Of a DNA stretch of 64,000 nucleotides, positions 38,901 to 51,720 are shown one piece after another. The DNA comes from Neodiprion pinetum (taxonomy: Eukaryota > Arthropoda > Insecta > Hymenoptera > Diprionidae). The notes under the pieces are model-generated. The model made no database searches, was not told where the DNA came from, and saw nothing but the letters and a program-made list of their open reading frames with translations. The position numbers and the translations under genes were made by a program. Where the stretch lies: NCBI RefSeq assembly GCF_021155775.2, contig NC_060235.2, positions 27,258,607-27,322,606 on the forward strand, written 5' to 3'. Position 1 is the stretch's first letter. Each line of letters opens with the position of its first letter.

Positions 38901-41900
38901 AAGGAAAATACAAATGAGAGAGACACGAAAGTTGAATATTCTCCGCAGCAAGATGCCGCTATTATAGAAATTTTATGTGAATGGGCGGTAAGTTCGGAAC
39001 GATGGGGCGAGCATAGAGCAATGGCTGTGGCTAAGTTGTTGGAAAAACGTCAGAGTGAAGCTACTGGAGAAACTAATGATAATGATGACAAAGACAGTGT
39101 TTGTAGTAATGCTTCACCACCAGGGTTGCCAATTTTTCAACCGCTACTCATGAAATTTCTAGATACCGATGCTCCGATTTTAGACCATAGTTCTTCCCAA
39201 TCCAAAGCACAGTTCACCAATTTGGTTCACTTATTTTCCGAGCTTATTCGTCACGACGTCTTTTCGCATGACGCATATATGTGTACTTTGATATCTCGAG
39301 GGGATCTGATCCAAGGTAATTGTTCGTTACATTAAAACATTAGAGTATCAAAGTTGAAGGTATTCTACGATTGGCAAACATTATTACTAAGTTCTACTGA
39401 AGCAAGGTCTATTAATATTACAGGACCAGCTGCTAGTAAACCAAGTACACCGAACAATCGTGAACCAATAGACGAAGACAGCTTATTTCCTGGAATTGAT
39501 TTGAAACCAGCTAAATTGGAAGTGCCGGATCACGGAAGAACAATGGATTATGATGATAGTAAAATTGATGATGATTTAGATAAGTTGCTACAACATATTA
39601 AAGAAGATCAACAGAATAGCATGGATGCTCCAGACAGTCCAAAGGAAGATGCCTTGGGTGGCCATAACGCACATGATGGGCTAGATTCTAAAAGTCCAAA
39701 TCCATGTAGACATTTACTTTATACTACACATTTTCCATTGCCACAGGTATTGGTATGATTTCGTACTTATAGATTTGAACAGAAGGATATTGGAAAATTT
39801 CTGAAACTTTTTATTGTTTCAGGATGAAACCTGCAGTCAACATGACTGCAATCAACGCCACGTTCTGTTATATGGTGTAGGACGAGTACGAGACGAAGCA
39901 AGACATGTCGTTAGAAAAATGACAAAAGAAATTTGCAAATTATTTGGAAAAAAATTTAGCATCGATGTTGCAGAAGGTGGCAAAGTAAAAAAACACTCAC
40001 GGAGTGAATTCAATTTTGAAGCTGTTACTCAAAAGTTTCAAAACTTGAGTTATTTTGACCAACACGTCGTCACGTGGCAATGTGCTACACAAGTCATTGA
40101 AATGCTAAACACATTTGCATTAGCCGGATCATCTTACTTACCTGTTCAGGAACATGTCGCATTCTTATTTGACCTAATGGAACTTGCGCTGAACATATAC
40201 GGACTTATTGATGTTTGTATTCAGATATTGAAAGAACTGCCAGAGATTGAAGCACAATTGACAGTCAGAAATAGTCAGCTCGTCAGAAGTTACACCACGA
40301 GCTTGAGTTTATATGTTGTCGGAGTGCTAAGGCGATATCATTGTTGTTTATTACGTAAGTTATTTTTCAAACTTTGACCATGATAATATATATATTCTGT
40401 TGTAAACCCCTTCTCCATAATTACGTATTTTTAATCATCCAAATTTATTCAACTTGCAGTTGCTCCAGAACAAACAACAGCAGTGTTTGATCTCCTCTGC
40501 AAAGTTGTCAAGCATGTTTCGAATCCAAGTGACTGTAGCTCTGCTGAACGTTGCGTTTTGGCACATCTGTACGATTTGTACTCAAGTTGTTCATTATTGA
40601 AGACAAAACCCCACGGTGTGGAAGCTTTCAGTAATGCATACCCTAAAATTCGAACAGCTTTGTACAGCGCATTACAACCAACTCCATCGAACCACGTTTA
40701 CAATTCTCAATTCATGATTGATGTCTTTAGTAGTCCAAGACGTAGTGGAAAAATTGAGCCTCAATGGGCCAGACAGCTGAACGAAACTCCGGCGAATCGT
40801 TATAGCTTTGTATGCAATGCAATTATTGTTGCTGTGAGCAGTGAGACAGATAATGATAAATTAAATGACGTTGCGATAATTTGCGCAGAGCTTACAGCCT
40901 GCTGTAATGCTCTGAGTGCCGAGTGGTTGGGTGTCTTAATGGCATTATGTTGTTCATCCAACAGTTCATCATTTTATATCGATGTTTTAAATCAAGTTGA
41001 TGTTCAAAATTTGAATGTTCGTAATTCTTTGGCCGTGTTTACATCGATTTTGATTGGTAAATATTCTTATACTATTTTTAAACAATTGAAAGATTTCGAG
41101 TAATAATCGGGCTGATTCAAAGATTACGGTCGTGTTGTAAATCTCTATCACTATATGCACTATAATTTGTGTGATTGTGTTGCAGCCAGACACTGCTTCT
41201 CCTTGGAAGATTTTGTAGTGCACATAGCATTGCCGTCTCTTGTAAAGGCTTGTAATGAAGGCCGCGGTGATGCGGATATGGAAGCTGAAGCAGGTGCTCT
41301 GTTAACTTGCCACTTACTTCTACAACTATTCAAAACAGTCGAGTGCCCCCAACCGGCTTTATATTCAGTTAGCACCAGTCCGCATCCGCTGCCCAGTGGG
41401 AATTTGAGACGTTACAGTATAAAACTTAGCTGTGACAGACACCTGCTAGCAGCTGCCCACAATAATATCAGAGTCGGACCTGTATTAGCAGTTTTAAAAG
41501 CGATTCTGGTTGTTGGTGATGCTACAGCAGGTAAACTGCCGCCTAAAAAACCAGACATTCCAATGGCTCACTCTAATAAAGCTGGTCCAGGCAGCGTGGG
41601 TGCTAGTGAGAGAGAGTCTATTAGTCACATATTGGGCACCAGTGACATTTTAGGCGGAGGCGATGACTTGGGTCTCGACCTTGGATTATCATCAAGCAAT
41701 GTTAACATGGAGACAGAAAATGTTAAAGGTTTGTCAGCTTTTGCTCAGCATGTATTGCGCCAGATATGCAGCCAAGAATGGGTGCTGGAAAGGTGTCTAC
41801 AAAATCCCGAAGAACTGTGTCATCCCGACATGCTTTTGGACAACATGTTAACTCCTCGTCAAGCTCAAAGATTATTGCACATGATATGTTATCCTGACAC

Positions 41901-44900
41901 GCTTATAGACACATTTTTAGACCAGAAAACGCACATCACAAATATACTGGAAAACCTCGAACAATGGAGTCTACGAATGTCTTGGCTTGACTTGCAGCTT
42001 ATGTACAAACAATATCCAGCAGGTTCGAGTGATTTAACGCAATGGTTAGATACTGTGGCTAAAGCAGCAATTGACGTGTTCCAACTGAACACTACCTCCG
42101 GTAAACCGGACAAGAAGTCAGGTTCTATATGGTTGGTAGCACCTTTGGTATCGAAGCTGCCTAGTGCTGTACAAGGTCGTGTTTTAAAAGTAGCTGGACA
42201 AGTCTTGGAATCTGGTAATTGGTCTAAAGCAAGCAGAGAAAAAGGCAGATCGAAATCACCGTCTCTGTTCAATCATCAGCCATTTTTATCTCTAGTATTA
42301 ACCTGTTTAAAAGGACAAGATGATCAAAGGGAAGGGTTGTTAACATCTCTGCACTCACAGTTGACACAATTTTTGAATATGAGCAAGGAAGAAAAAAATA
42401 TTGGTTTGGAAGATCCAAAAACCAGGGAAGTGTTACAGGATGCTCTTCAACTGAGGTTCAGTTTGGTGGGTGGAGTTTTTGACACAATTCAAAGAAATAC
42501 CACCGTAACAACTGACTGGGCGATCTTGTTTGTACAATTGATTAGTTATGGTGTCATAGACTTGAACAATAATTCAGAACTATTTACAACGGTAATAGAT
42601 ATGTTAGCAACTCTAATACATTCCACGCTTGTTTCGGATTCGCAGTCTGAGAAAGATGAAAACAAAAAGCATTATCAGAATCTGATGAAAAAACTTAAGA
42701 AGGAATTGGGTGATAGAAATTCACAGAGCATACAATTTGTAAGACAGTTGTTACCTTTGCCCAAAGTGACAATGGAAGTTATCACATGCGAACCTGTCGG
42801 CTGCTTGACGGATACAAAGGGCAACAAGATAGCTGGATTTGACAGCATTGATAAAAAACAGGTAACTCATTGAAGAATATGTGTTACGCCACATAATTGA
42901 TTTATAGAATTTTACACACATTGTGTCTGGTTTGTTAATACAAGTTTAATTGTAAAATATGTACCAAAATGGGGAAAAAATTTCCCTCGATCATGGTGAA
43001 GAACAGAAAAATCAATCTGAATTATAACAAAATTTTTTGGAACGGCTAGAGAATGTCTTTACATATATATTACACATTCTTACTCTTGATACGATATCAG
43101 TCTGACATTTAATCAGTAATGTAATTTTTCTGTTTATTTCTCATACTGGTCATAAATTTCTTTTATTAATAGGGTTTACAAGTATGTGACTCACAAAAAG
43201 TATCTGCTTGGGAGTTATTAGAAGGGCATAAAAATCCAGCACCACTATCTTGGGCCTGGTTTCGAGCTGTGAAAATGGAAAGAAAACCACTGACTTATCA
43301 AGGAGCTCAAAAGTTGCTACGTTATCATACTCATAGTGCAATAAAACCTGCAAGTCATTATTTAGACCCACCGCCACTACCTCCCGAAGATTTAGAACCA
43401 GATAAAAAGGAATCAGAACCTGGAAAAGCTGATACACCAATGAGTGTTGAATCCCCTGGCAGAACAGGCAAAGGAAAGGCTATGAAACCTAGAAAACCTA
43501 GAAAAAACAAAGGCGCAGCTACTCCAACGGCACCAATACCTCAGCAACTGCAGGTAAATTGTGACTTTCATAATGTATTTCCGAAAAACCTGTGTTATTC
43601 ACGGGTAAATTGCTTAACAGAACGGACGCAGATATGCTGACTTTGTACCAGGAAGTAAACTGTTGCTTCAACTTTTTTCTGGTAACCGTTGTGTTTTTTC
43701 AAGTTATCAACGAACTGCATGCATACTTTTGACACTATCATTTCGAATAGGATCGAATTTATCACAATCTTACACATTTCACATGAGACATGATCTTACT
43801 ATTCACAACAAAATGATGAACAGTACAAATCAAGGTTGACAATGAAGTTTTATGTGGCTATAATTAGAATGAAGGTATGTAATGCAAAACCAGATAGTTG
43901 GCCATACAGTGGGTCCCGCAGTAAAATAGATAATTATTTTCCTTAGTACAAATAGATTAATTTGCTCATTTTTATATCAGCCAATGAATTTACTTCTGCA
44001 GTCAATTCTTATATTTGATAAGATATTTTTGTTCCGTATTTTGAAGTTTATTATTCATATTCCTAGTTTGGAGTAACTCTTACAGTCCATTCATTTTCTC
44101 CTTTAATGAGGTAGATGAGTTGAAGTTCTTGACCGTGTAGATATTATGAATATTTGATTTTGTTGGATGTCGGTCAGGGTTGGAATGATGCACATTAAGC
44201 AATCAATTTTATTTTCTGTATGACGTTTCGGCAGGCTTCACCTACCAACATCACGTTTCTTTAATATAAATAATAAGACACTGTTATATGACTTACACTT
44301 GTTCACTAACTGTCACATTAAGAATATAGCACAGCTAGGTAATTATTCATCTCTATTGCATCTAAATGATTTATAGTGTTTTTAAATTTCTTAATGTACA
44401 TAAATGCCAACGTTTAATATTTTATCTAATTGTTTAAACTGCTATGGAAGATTAAATTATCTAACACTTGCATAAATCGACATTCCTTAACGCTTGCTAA
44501 TTGCATGGTGTTCGAGAAGGAAGTGAATACCAACCTTACTATACTAATCGAATTGTTCTCTTAGTGGTCAATTTTAACAACAGTATGTGATAGTCAAGTA
44601 CCTGTTTACATATTTGTTTGTGTACTGACCTCATTGTTTACACAACAATTTAGATGATGTCCGAATAGAGTTGACTCAGTTTTTGTCTGTCAGTTCTTTT
44701 GTTGACTGTATTGTCTTTAGATATATATATTATTTCCTTGATAAGCCTCTTATGCCCGTTGGTTTTTATGTCAATTATTTTTACATTTCTCAAATTCGAA
44801 ACTGTGCCCTTCAACCAACCCTGACTGTCATACAACGAAATGAAATTTTCATTTAATGAGATAGGAAAGGAATGTTGAACACTTGATACTACATAGATTT

Positions 44901-46857
44901 TGATCCACAATTCATACCAATAATGTATCGTTTAAATACCAAAATGGGGGGTACAAGAAATAAGCAGGCGTTAAGTTGTAAAAGGGTACTTTCTGAACCA
45001 TCTTTTAGCTGTTGGAAAAAGTGTGTTAATTCAAAAGATACTAATGCTCCATCAAAACACTGAATGTTTGTTATTAATCCTTGCTTTAAATATACAAAGA
45101 AAGGATCTTGTATGATTAATAGTTTCTCAATTTATCAAAGAAAAGCATTTGCTAGTAACTTTTATGCATTGTGTATATAAACAAATTATTTATGCATAAT
45201 ATTTTTTTATTCCAGCAACAAGGTCCACCGCAAATGCAACAGATACCGTATGGTCAACAACCGCAGGTGGTACAACAACAAGCAATGTTCCCCGGGCAAC
45301 CGCAACAACCGCAACAGCAATGGTACCCAAATCAACAAGGACCAACACCACAGCAGCAGTATGGTTACGGACAGCAAATTCCACCTGCTCAAGTCAGCGG
45401 TCATCGATACGAACGTCCTGGCATGAATAACCAGTCGAAACAGGCACTATCCAATATGCTACGCCTTCGCGTACCATCCAATCAGTTTATGGGAGGACAA
45501 CAACAGCCTGGTGCACCCCCAGGACCTGGACCAGCTGCATACCAGGGTATGCAGAGACCACAGTTCATTAGACAACAATTGCGAACACAGCATGCTGGCC
45601 CAGGATTAAATCCCCAGCAAACTATGTTCCCACCACAACAGCAGCAGCAAGGAATATATGCTGGGATGCAACAAGGTAATTTATATTGAACTTTTTCACA
45701 TTGTACGGTATTAGCAGTATTATACGTTATCTAGATAATTTCATTTATAATAATCATTTTGAGTAAATTTGTTCGTCTTATAGAGTCAATGCGTGTGAAG
45801 TTCATCTTTCATCTTCATCTACACTGATCACAAAAATGAAGGGGGCACCCATTATTTGTTTGCAAAAACCAAGAATTTTAAAGGTGCAAAACACTCATTC
45901 AAAAATCCGTTAAAAAGTATTTTGAAGCTTGAAATAGCTTGCCTAATAATAATGACCTGCGTAGTCCATACTAACATTTTAAAGATTAGAGATTCTTCTG
46001 TTCAAAACCCTTCAAATTGGTTCTAAGGTGTTCCAACACATTCAATTTTAAACAGAAACGCAGGATTGTAATGTTACCTATAGTATTAGAGTTACTCAAG
46101 GTGTACCAGGTGAAGTTGCATGGCCGAATTTAGACCTAGTTTAATCAGTTTTTCACATGAATTTTTCGCAGAGTTATCCAACTTTCAAATTGCTAGTCTT
46201 CTAAAGTAAAAAAGGGTGACCCCTTAATTTTTGGGACCAATGGTGATAAATCAACTGCTCACCTTCATATTTTTTTAAGATATAAAGATGAAATAAACTG
46301 CTTCCTGAAACATAGGTGACACCATTCGAAGTCAAGACTCTGATGTGATTTTGAAAAAACATATCTTTCATTATTTCATCAAATTTAGGCTGTCTGGTTC
46401 ATCCCGCTAAATCTTTTGTTACCTCAACAAAAAAATTAATCACAGCAACAATATACTTTTCAGTACCTACATAGGAATATTTTGACAAATGAACAATACT
46501 TCTTTCTCAGTGTATTAAGACTCTTCCCTTCTTATTCTTATCATTTTAATTATCTGGATAAAATCGATCATAATCTGACCTAGATGAATTTGTGTATGAA
46601 TAATCTTATCTTCATCATGATAATCATACTGATTATCTTGTAGAACACTGTTTAGTGCGAATCGTTGGCCTTGTGTAAAGCTAAAGCATCAAGAGTTATT
46701 TAGAATCATTAATCGATTGATATTTATAAGATCGATGGTCACTTTCAGGAATGAATCAAAACTATGCAGGTTACGGAGGGCAACAAATGTTGCCACAGCA
46801 GCAACAGCAGCAAATGTTACAGCAGCCGCAGCAGCAGCAGCAGCAACAGCAGCAACA

Positions 46858-46888
<31 letters not shown>

Positions 46889-49800
46889 GGCATGATGAAT
46901 CAGCAGCAGAATATGATGTTCCAGAATCCACAGCAAATGATTGGTGCTCAAAGAGGACAAGAATATATGCCACAGCAAAGAATGCAGCCAGGTACTGCCC
47001 GGCCGCCTTATCATCAGGTATGAAGAATCAAAATGAATGTGTACTATATTACAGTGTATTTCACGTAAATATTTCATGTAAATATATCCAGTAGATTTTA
47101 TAAGAAACAAAATGAATGGGCAAGGAGAGATGATACTACATTTACTATATTTTCGTCAATTTATTCTTGTTATTCATGATACGGCACCTACTGTGTCCGG
47201 TCCATGACGACCAATTTCGAAGCCCAAGTCCTTGTAACATCCATACATATACGTATGAACTTTCATATAAACAAACAGAAACACGTAACTTATAGCTGAG
47301 AATTATCGGATGTCTAACACTCAGGAGAAATATACAAGTTTGAGAAAGTTATAGGAAAATGATAGGAAAAGGAGTTAAGCCTGCTTAAGTTACAGTTGCA
47401 TTCAGGTCTTCAATTGGACTTTGAAAAAACTAGAATTAGCAAGAAACTTATATACAGTTCAGTCGCTAGACACCCCGAATTAGAAGTTTCACCCAAATAT
47501 TCAATATCATACATATCATACATATTTAGAGCTACTAGTATTTTGTTGCATTCAACGTATTTTAAAGGCACCAAACGTCACAATGAACACTATGGGGCCA
47601 ATGGGTGGGGGAGTTCAAAATCAACCAGCTCCCCCATATAGACAAGCTAGTGGCAAGCCTGGTTCAGTTGGAGTTGCTGGTGTTGGAGCAGGTGGTGTTG
47701 GGTTACAGCAACAAAATCAACAATTCCAACAGGTAAAGTTCATGCACTCCAAGAACTTTTTGATTTTACTTCTAATTGTTGCATTGTTCCAAATACAAGT
47801 CAACCCTTAATGTAAGTGGACTACAAGAAGTTCGCCTTATATTCAGAACAATACAATGTATGCTGAAACTTAGCGTAATGCATTAATAATTTTAATCTAA
47901 CGTTGGTCTTAAACTACTCGTGCATTTGATAAACATTTGTTGTGTGATATATAACGGGATATAGCACGTGAGCTGGATCAGTTGTCTCTCGGATATTTTG
48001 TTAATTCTGCATGTCGATCGTCTTTGGAAAATTGAATTATCCTCCCAATGAATTGTCTAAATAATAATGCATTTATTAAATCATTTACAATCGAAAGTTT
48101 CTAGCAGTTTAAAAATTAATGACTCTATCGTCAACATGGCTAGGGTATAAGTTTTTCTTTCAATAGACGTTGATAGCAACAAAACAAGGGAAATATAACC
48201 GCAAAAAAGTTGATTTTTTAATTATTGATTTAAAAATACATTTTCAAAAGATGAAAGCTTTTCAAAAATTAGACACATCTATATAGGGTGAGTCAATTGA
48301 AACACCGAGAATGGGAGGAGCCTAGTTGCGATCATATCAAAATAAGGTTCGAGGTCTACATACAGGTATTCAGTGGTAATAAGAAATAAAGTTACGATAT
48401 GACAATAAGAGTTCTATTTGTAATAATGGCTGGTACATTGTATTAAAGTAAACAGTGTTCAAACTGCTCCCCTTCTTTATTGTCCAGTCGGCTTTGCATA
48501 GACTGTCACACGGCTTCGGCTACATGTAAACTTCGAACCTTACTTTGATCAACACAACTGAGCTCCTCCTATTCTTGGAGTTTCAATTGACTCACTACAG
48601 ATTGGCTGAGGGATACGGCTAATTCATCAACCAAGCTCCTCCCATTCTCAGCGTTTCAATTGACTCACCCTGTATGTTGAAGTATTGCAAACGTTCGATA
48701 TTAATTTGAATGACGTGTTCTGTGTCGGTTTTGTGAATAAAAATCGTCAACTATAAACTATTGAATTAGTTACAGAAAATCTATTACAAATAAAGCTGTC
48801 CTGTTCAGGATAATAAATTGCCTGAGGATGGTGGCCAAAGTGCACTCGACATTTGCACAAAAGATTTGTTGTAAGAACATTAAGCTTGGTAATAGATCTC
48901 TAATTTTCAACTTTTCTTATGTCACCAGCCATATAAAAAAGCATCCGGAAACTGAATTTTTATAAATTCGGAAAGGTTCTATCCTTTGATTGAATTACCA
49001 AAAATTAGTTGTAATGGTTGTGTAATCAGTGAGCCACATGTGTTTGCAAATAGGAGATGCAACCCATCTTGTCCTGGAGGAGAATATGTTATGATTATCT
49101 TAAGATTACCATTTACATCAGCTCAACTCAATGAGAAATTTGCGAAACATAAATCAGATTTAAGGTAAGAATTGCTAGATGTTGAGACTGCATCATCATC
49201 AACGATATAAAAATAAGCCATGAGCAAGTTTGCCATATCTTGGCCCAATCGCGCGTTTATCCAAGTACATAGAACCAGGGACATCGTGATCATACCTCTG
49301 ACTGCCAGCAAAGTCCCACGATGCCAATGCGAAGACACTCAATATTAGACTACGCAATCTTTTTTTACCATTGTTTTGAGTCCTACCCGAAGTATTTTCA
49401 TTTCTGAATAATAACCGTTGAAACCATGTTCTCTATTATATAGTTTATGTATCTACTTCTTCTCTTTTATAGCACTTTTCGAATTTGCACTAAGCCATTG
49501 GGGATAATAAGACAATTGAAACCTGGTTATTGGCGTATTACCAGAAACTCAAAAATGATTTTATAACATGAGCCATTGATTGATCCACTGCATTCAAGAA
49601 TATGTGTCTAATTTGCACCAGCTAAGTCGGACCTAATATAGTCATAGCTCACCCTATTGAAATAAAAAAATCTGAATAAGCAATACTTCAAATGGGATCA
49701 CACAAGGGCAGATTCAAGGCCAACACGCTGTGGAAGGGATCGGCAGTTAGAAGTGGGTACTCGGATTCACTATGACTTTAGAAATATTTATTGGTAAAAT

Positions 49801-51530
49801 TAAATCTCAAATATTTCTAGCAGCATTGACAGTACCATTTAGCTATCTGACAATGAGCCCCATCTCTTTAGCCTGCTCGATATCGACTATGAATATTTGA
49901 TTGAATTTTTTTTTGCGCTTGTACGCATTCTGAAACATGGTAATATGAAAAAGTCCGATTTGTCAATGCTTCACCCATTTGTTGAGCTATTGTAACGATG
50001 TGGTATTTTCATTAATTTTATCTATCTTTGGGAAATTGTTTAAATAGTAGATATTTTTCCAAACACTATTACCAGAGTAATATCCTATTTAGACGTTTTT
50101 CAGAGGCAGATAGTAAGGTGTCCCATATTTAGAGTGTTGACAAATTTTTTCAAGCACACCCTCTAAAATCAATTTCAAATATTTAAAAACATTTGCCTAA
50201 TTTTCTCAGATTTTATCTGTATTGTAATCCATGCCGACAACAGGATGGATTTCCTCGTTTAAAATACACATATTTCAGGCATGTTCTCAGTATATAGTTT
50301 GTTATAAAAGTGATAATATTCAAAAAATGATATATTTGTAATTGCGTATAATAAAATTGTGTATTTTAAATGGGGATATCCACCCTGTTGTCGGCACGGG
50401 TAAGAATTGAGATAAAAATCTGAAAAAATTAGGCAGTTATTTTTGAATTATTTGAAATTGATTTGGGGGTATGCTTCGAATAATTCGACAACATCATAAT
50501 TATGAGACACCCAGCAGATACGAAGTGATTACAACGTATAAGTGAGAAAATCCGGAATTTTTCGAAAACATTTTAATACGCTTAAAAATCGTGTTTGATT
50601 GTGAGTCGAATATTTTGACTTTCGATGAAACTTTAATACGATTTCACCGCAGTTATTGTTTCATGATTACTTTTTTATGTTAGTTGTGTACATCTACAAG
50701 CATGGAATCTGAGCTTTTTTTCACACAATCCTGAGATCCAAATTACACTAAGAAGTGGTTTGTAAACCAGTGCTGGTAGACGTATGGGTGTACAGACCCT
50801 AATATTGTACTTGTAAATAGCAAGGAAAATCTGTTCTCATAAAAGTCTTACCTCCCCAACGACTAGAAACATGCAGAATTAAGAGAATATCTGCAATATT
50901 ACGCAAAAAGTAACTGAAAAAGCCGCATAGTTTTCAGTTTTAATTTAATATTCACACATTATTTCAAGACTACATGCACCTAGCTCCTGCAATCGTCATT
51001 GATCGGAATCGTTTGTCGCAGAAGCTATTTACCAGAGCACTGCGACATAGCACTGAGAACTATTTGTATATTACGAATTTATACAAAAATGAATTTCAGA
51101 TGTAGATCCATCAGTTATATTATTCTCTCTTCAGACCCTCAATTGATTCAATTATTTTTCAAATAAGATTTTGATTGAAATTTAGTTACCTGCACTGAGT
51201 AGTCTTTGAAATTTTACTTTGTTTTACTATTAATAAATTGGAAAAATAAGAATATATTTATTCCAATCAATTACATGAAAATTAGAGACATCTTTGTTTT
51301 TGGAGAAAGAGTCTTCGTATAATATTTCTTTAAAACTGACGTTGAAAACTGACCAACAGCAGGCCATAAATCAGCAACGCATGCGGCATATGCTAGCCAT
51401 GCAACAACAACAACAACAGCAAGGTGGAGGTGGTGGACAACAGCCGACACCTCAATTGGTAGCTCACCTTCAACGACATTCAAATCAACCACCCCAACAT
51501 CCTTATCAACATCAACCTCCGCCGTATTAA
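35950..51530 (+). CDS. kto: Mediator subunit 12 (kohtalo), 2185 aa
   Basis: MED12 is the scaffold of the Mediator kinase module in the nucleus; its N-terminus activates cyclin C-CDK8. Twelve coding exons: 35950-36493, 37179-37837, 38535-39315, 39424-39746, 39823-40354, 40460-41056, 41186-42861, 43173-43553, 45216-45675, 46749-47017, 47568-47732 and 51360-51530. Their sum is 6558 nt, a whole number of codons, and each junction keeps phase. The N-terminus has RPLKRPRLGPPDVYPQ, the CDK8-activating segment. The middle carries family blocks such as LEKRQ, CELTACCNALSAEWLGVL and QPFLSLVLTCLKGQDDQREG. The LCEWAVS-type and PLPPEDLEP blocks match the LCEWA and PQL regions. The C-terminal third is Gln/Pro-rich with a run of 20 Gln. 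ATG ATG opens the frame and the first was taken. The length is almost that of the vertebrate protein and far shorter than fly kohtalo. The last acceptor is a CAGCAG tandem, so 2184 aa is also possible. Confidence 0.96.
45825..46239. mobile_element. Possible MITE in a MED12 intron
   Basis: TGATCACAAAAATGAAGGGGG...CACCC at 45825-45850 pairs, in reverse complement, with the stretch at 46214-46239 (GGGTGACCCCTTAATTTTTG and onward), about 21 of 26 positions by eye. The 360 bases between show no reading frame. The short arms make this less certain than the larger foldbacks. Confidence 0.45.
46829..46888 (+). repeat. CAG/CAA tract encoding 20 glutamines in MED12
   Basis: Twenty consecutive Gln codons, nine CAG and eleven CAA, lie in MED12 exon 10; the 5' end is five pure CAG codons in a row. 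Mixed codons make the tract less prone to slippage than pure CAG. Long Ala- or Leu-rich frames on either strand here are by-products of this repeat. Confidence 0.95.
48283..48672. mobile_element. Inverted-repeat element with a duplicated right end, in the last MED12 intron
   Basis: The left end, AGGGTGAGTCAATTGAAACA through GAATGGGAGGAGC (from 48285), returns in reverse complement at 48635-48672 over about 35 bp. A second, slightly diverged copy of the right end lies inside at 48561-48596 in the same direction. No transposase is present. The AGGGTGAGTC-type end resembles non-autonomous mariner-like elements; that is an inference, since the target duplication is not clean. Confidence 0.65.
48809..49566 (+). 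CDS. Candidate cryptic three-exon gene nested in the last MED12 intron
   Basis: I do not recognise this product. Three segments join in phase: 48809-48870 (after CTGTTCAG, ending at GTAAGAAC), 48976-49164 (ending at AG|GTAAGAA) and 49473-49566 (after the strong tract CTTCTTCTCTTTTATAG, ending in TAA). The result is about 114 residues with six cysteines, including CNGC and RRCNPSCPGGEY, and a basic C-terminal part with LKPGYWRITRN. The last junction is convincing; the acceptor of the middle exon (GGAAAG) is weak. No start codon or upstream exon was found. As an alternative to the first intron, an open frame (starting MVAKVHSTFAQK at 48830) runs up to the middle exon and is one base out of frame at a TTTTT run, which would suggest a decaying gene. 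It might be a nested gene, a pseudogene, an alternative MED12 3' end or chance. Confidence 0.35.
50117..50512. mobile_element. 396-bp foldback element in the last MED12 intron
   Basis: It starts GGTGTCCCATAT and ends ATGAGACACC. Arms of about 160 bp are reverse complements with modest divergence: the CCCTCTAAAATCAATTTCAA segment, the GCCTAATTTTCTCAGATTTT segment, the GCCGACAACAGG segment and the TTTAAAATACACA segment all recur on the right. The spacer is about 75 bases. It has no coding capacity and is a non-autonomous palindromic transposon. Confidence 0.75.
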
Positions 51531-51673
51531 GGTGACTAAAATATGACTCAATATTTGAAAAAATCGGACAGACATTATCGCCCTATATCTCGAAAAATTA
51601 TATACATTTTTCATTCGCGGGGATTACAGTTTTTGAAAATCCACATCCAAACAACAAGCTATTATTGTACGCA

Positions 51674-51720
51674 GAGTTACAATTCAACAGATGAGTTACA
51701 ATTCAACAGATGAGTTACAT
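51674..51720. repeat. 19-bp tandem repeat, about 2.5 copies
   Basis: GAGTTACAATTCAACAGAT occurs twice back to back, at 51674-51692 and 51693-51711, followed by a partial third copy (GAGTTACAT). It lies about 145 bases after the MED12 stop, so it is probably in the 3' UTR. Confidence 0.85.

Noticed and set aside
46689..47110. Ala-, Leu- and Val-rich open frames on both strands over MED12 exon 10
   Set aside because: They are other-frame readings of the CAG/CAA repeat.
47953..48030. Short plus-strand frame RELDQLSLGYFVNSACRSS after an AG, in the last MED12 intron
   Set aside because: It looks protein-like, but no donor could be found and it cannot be joined to the candidate exons downstream.
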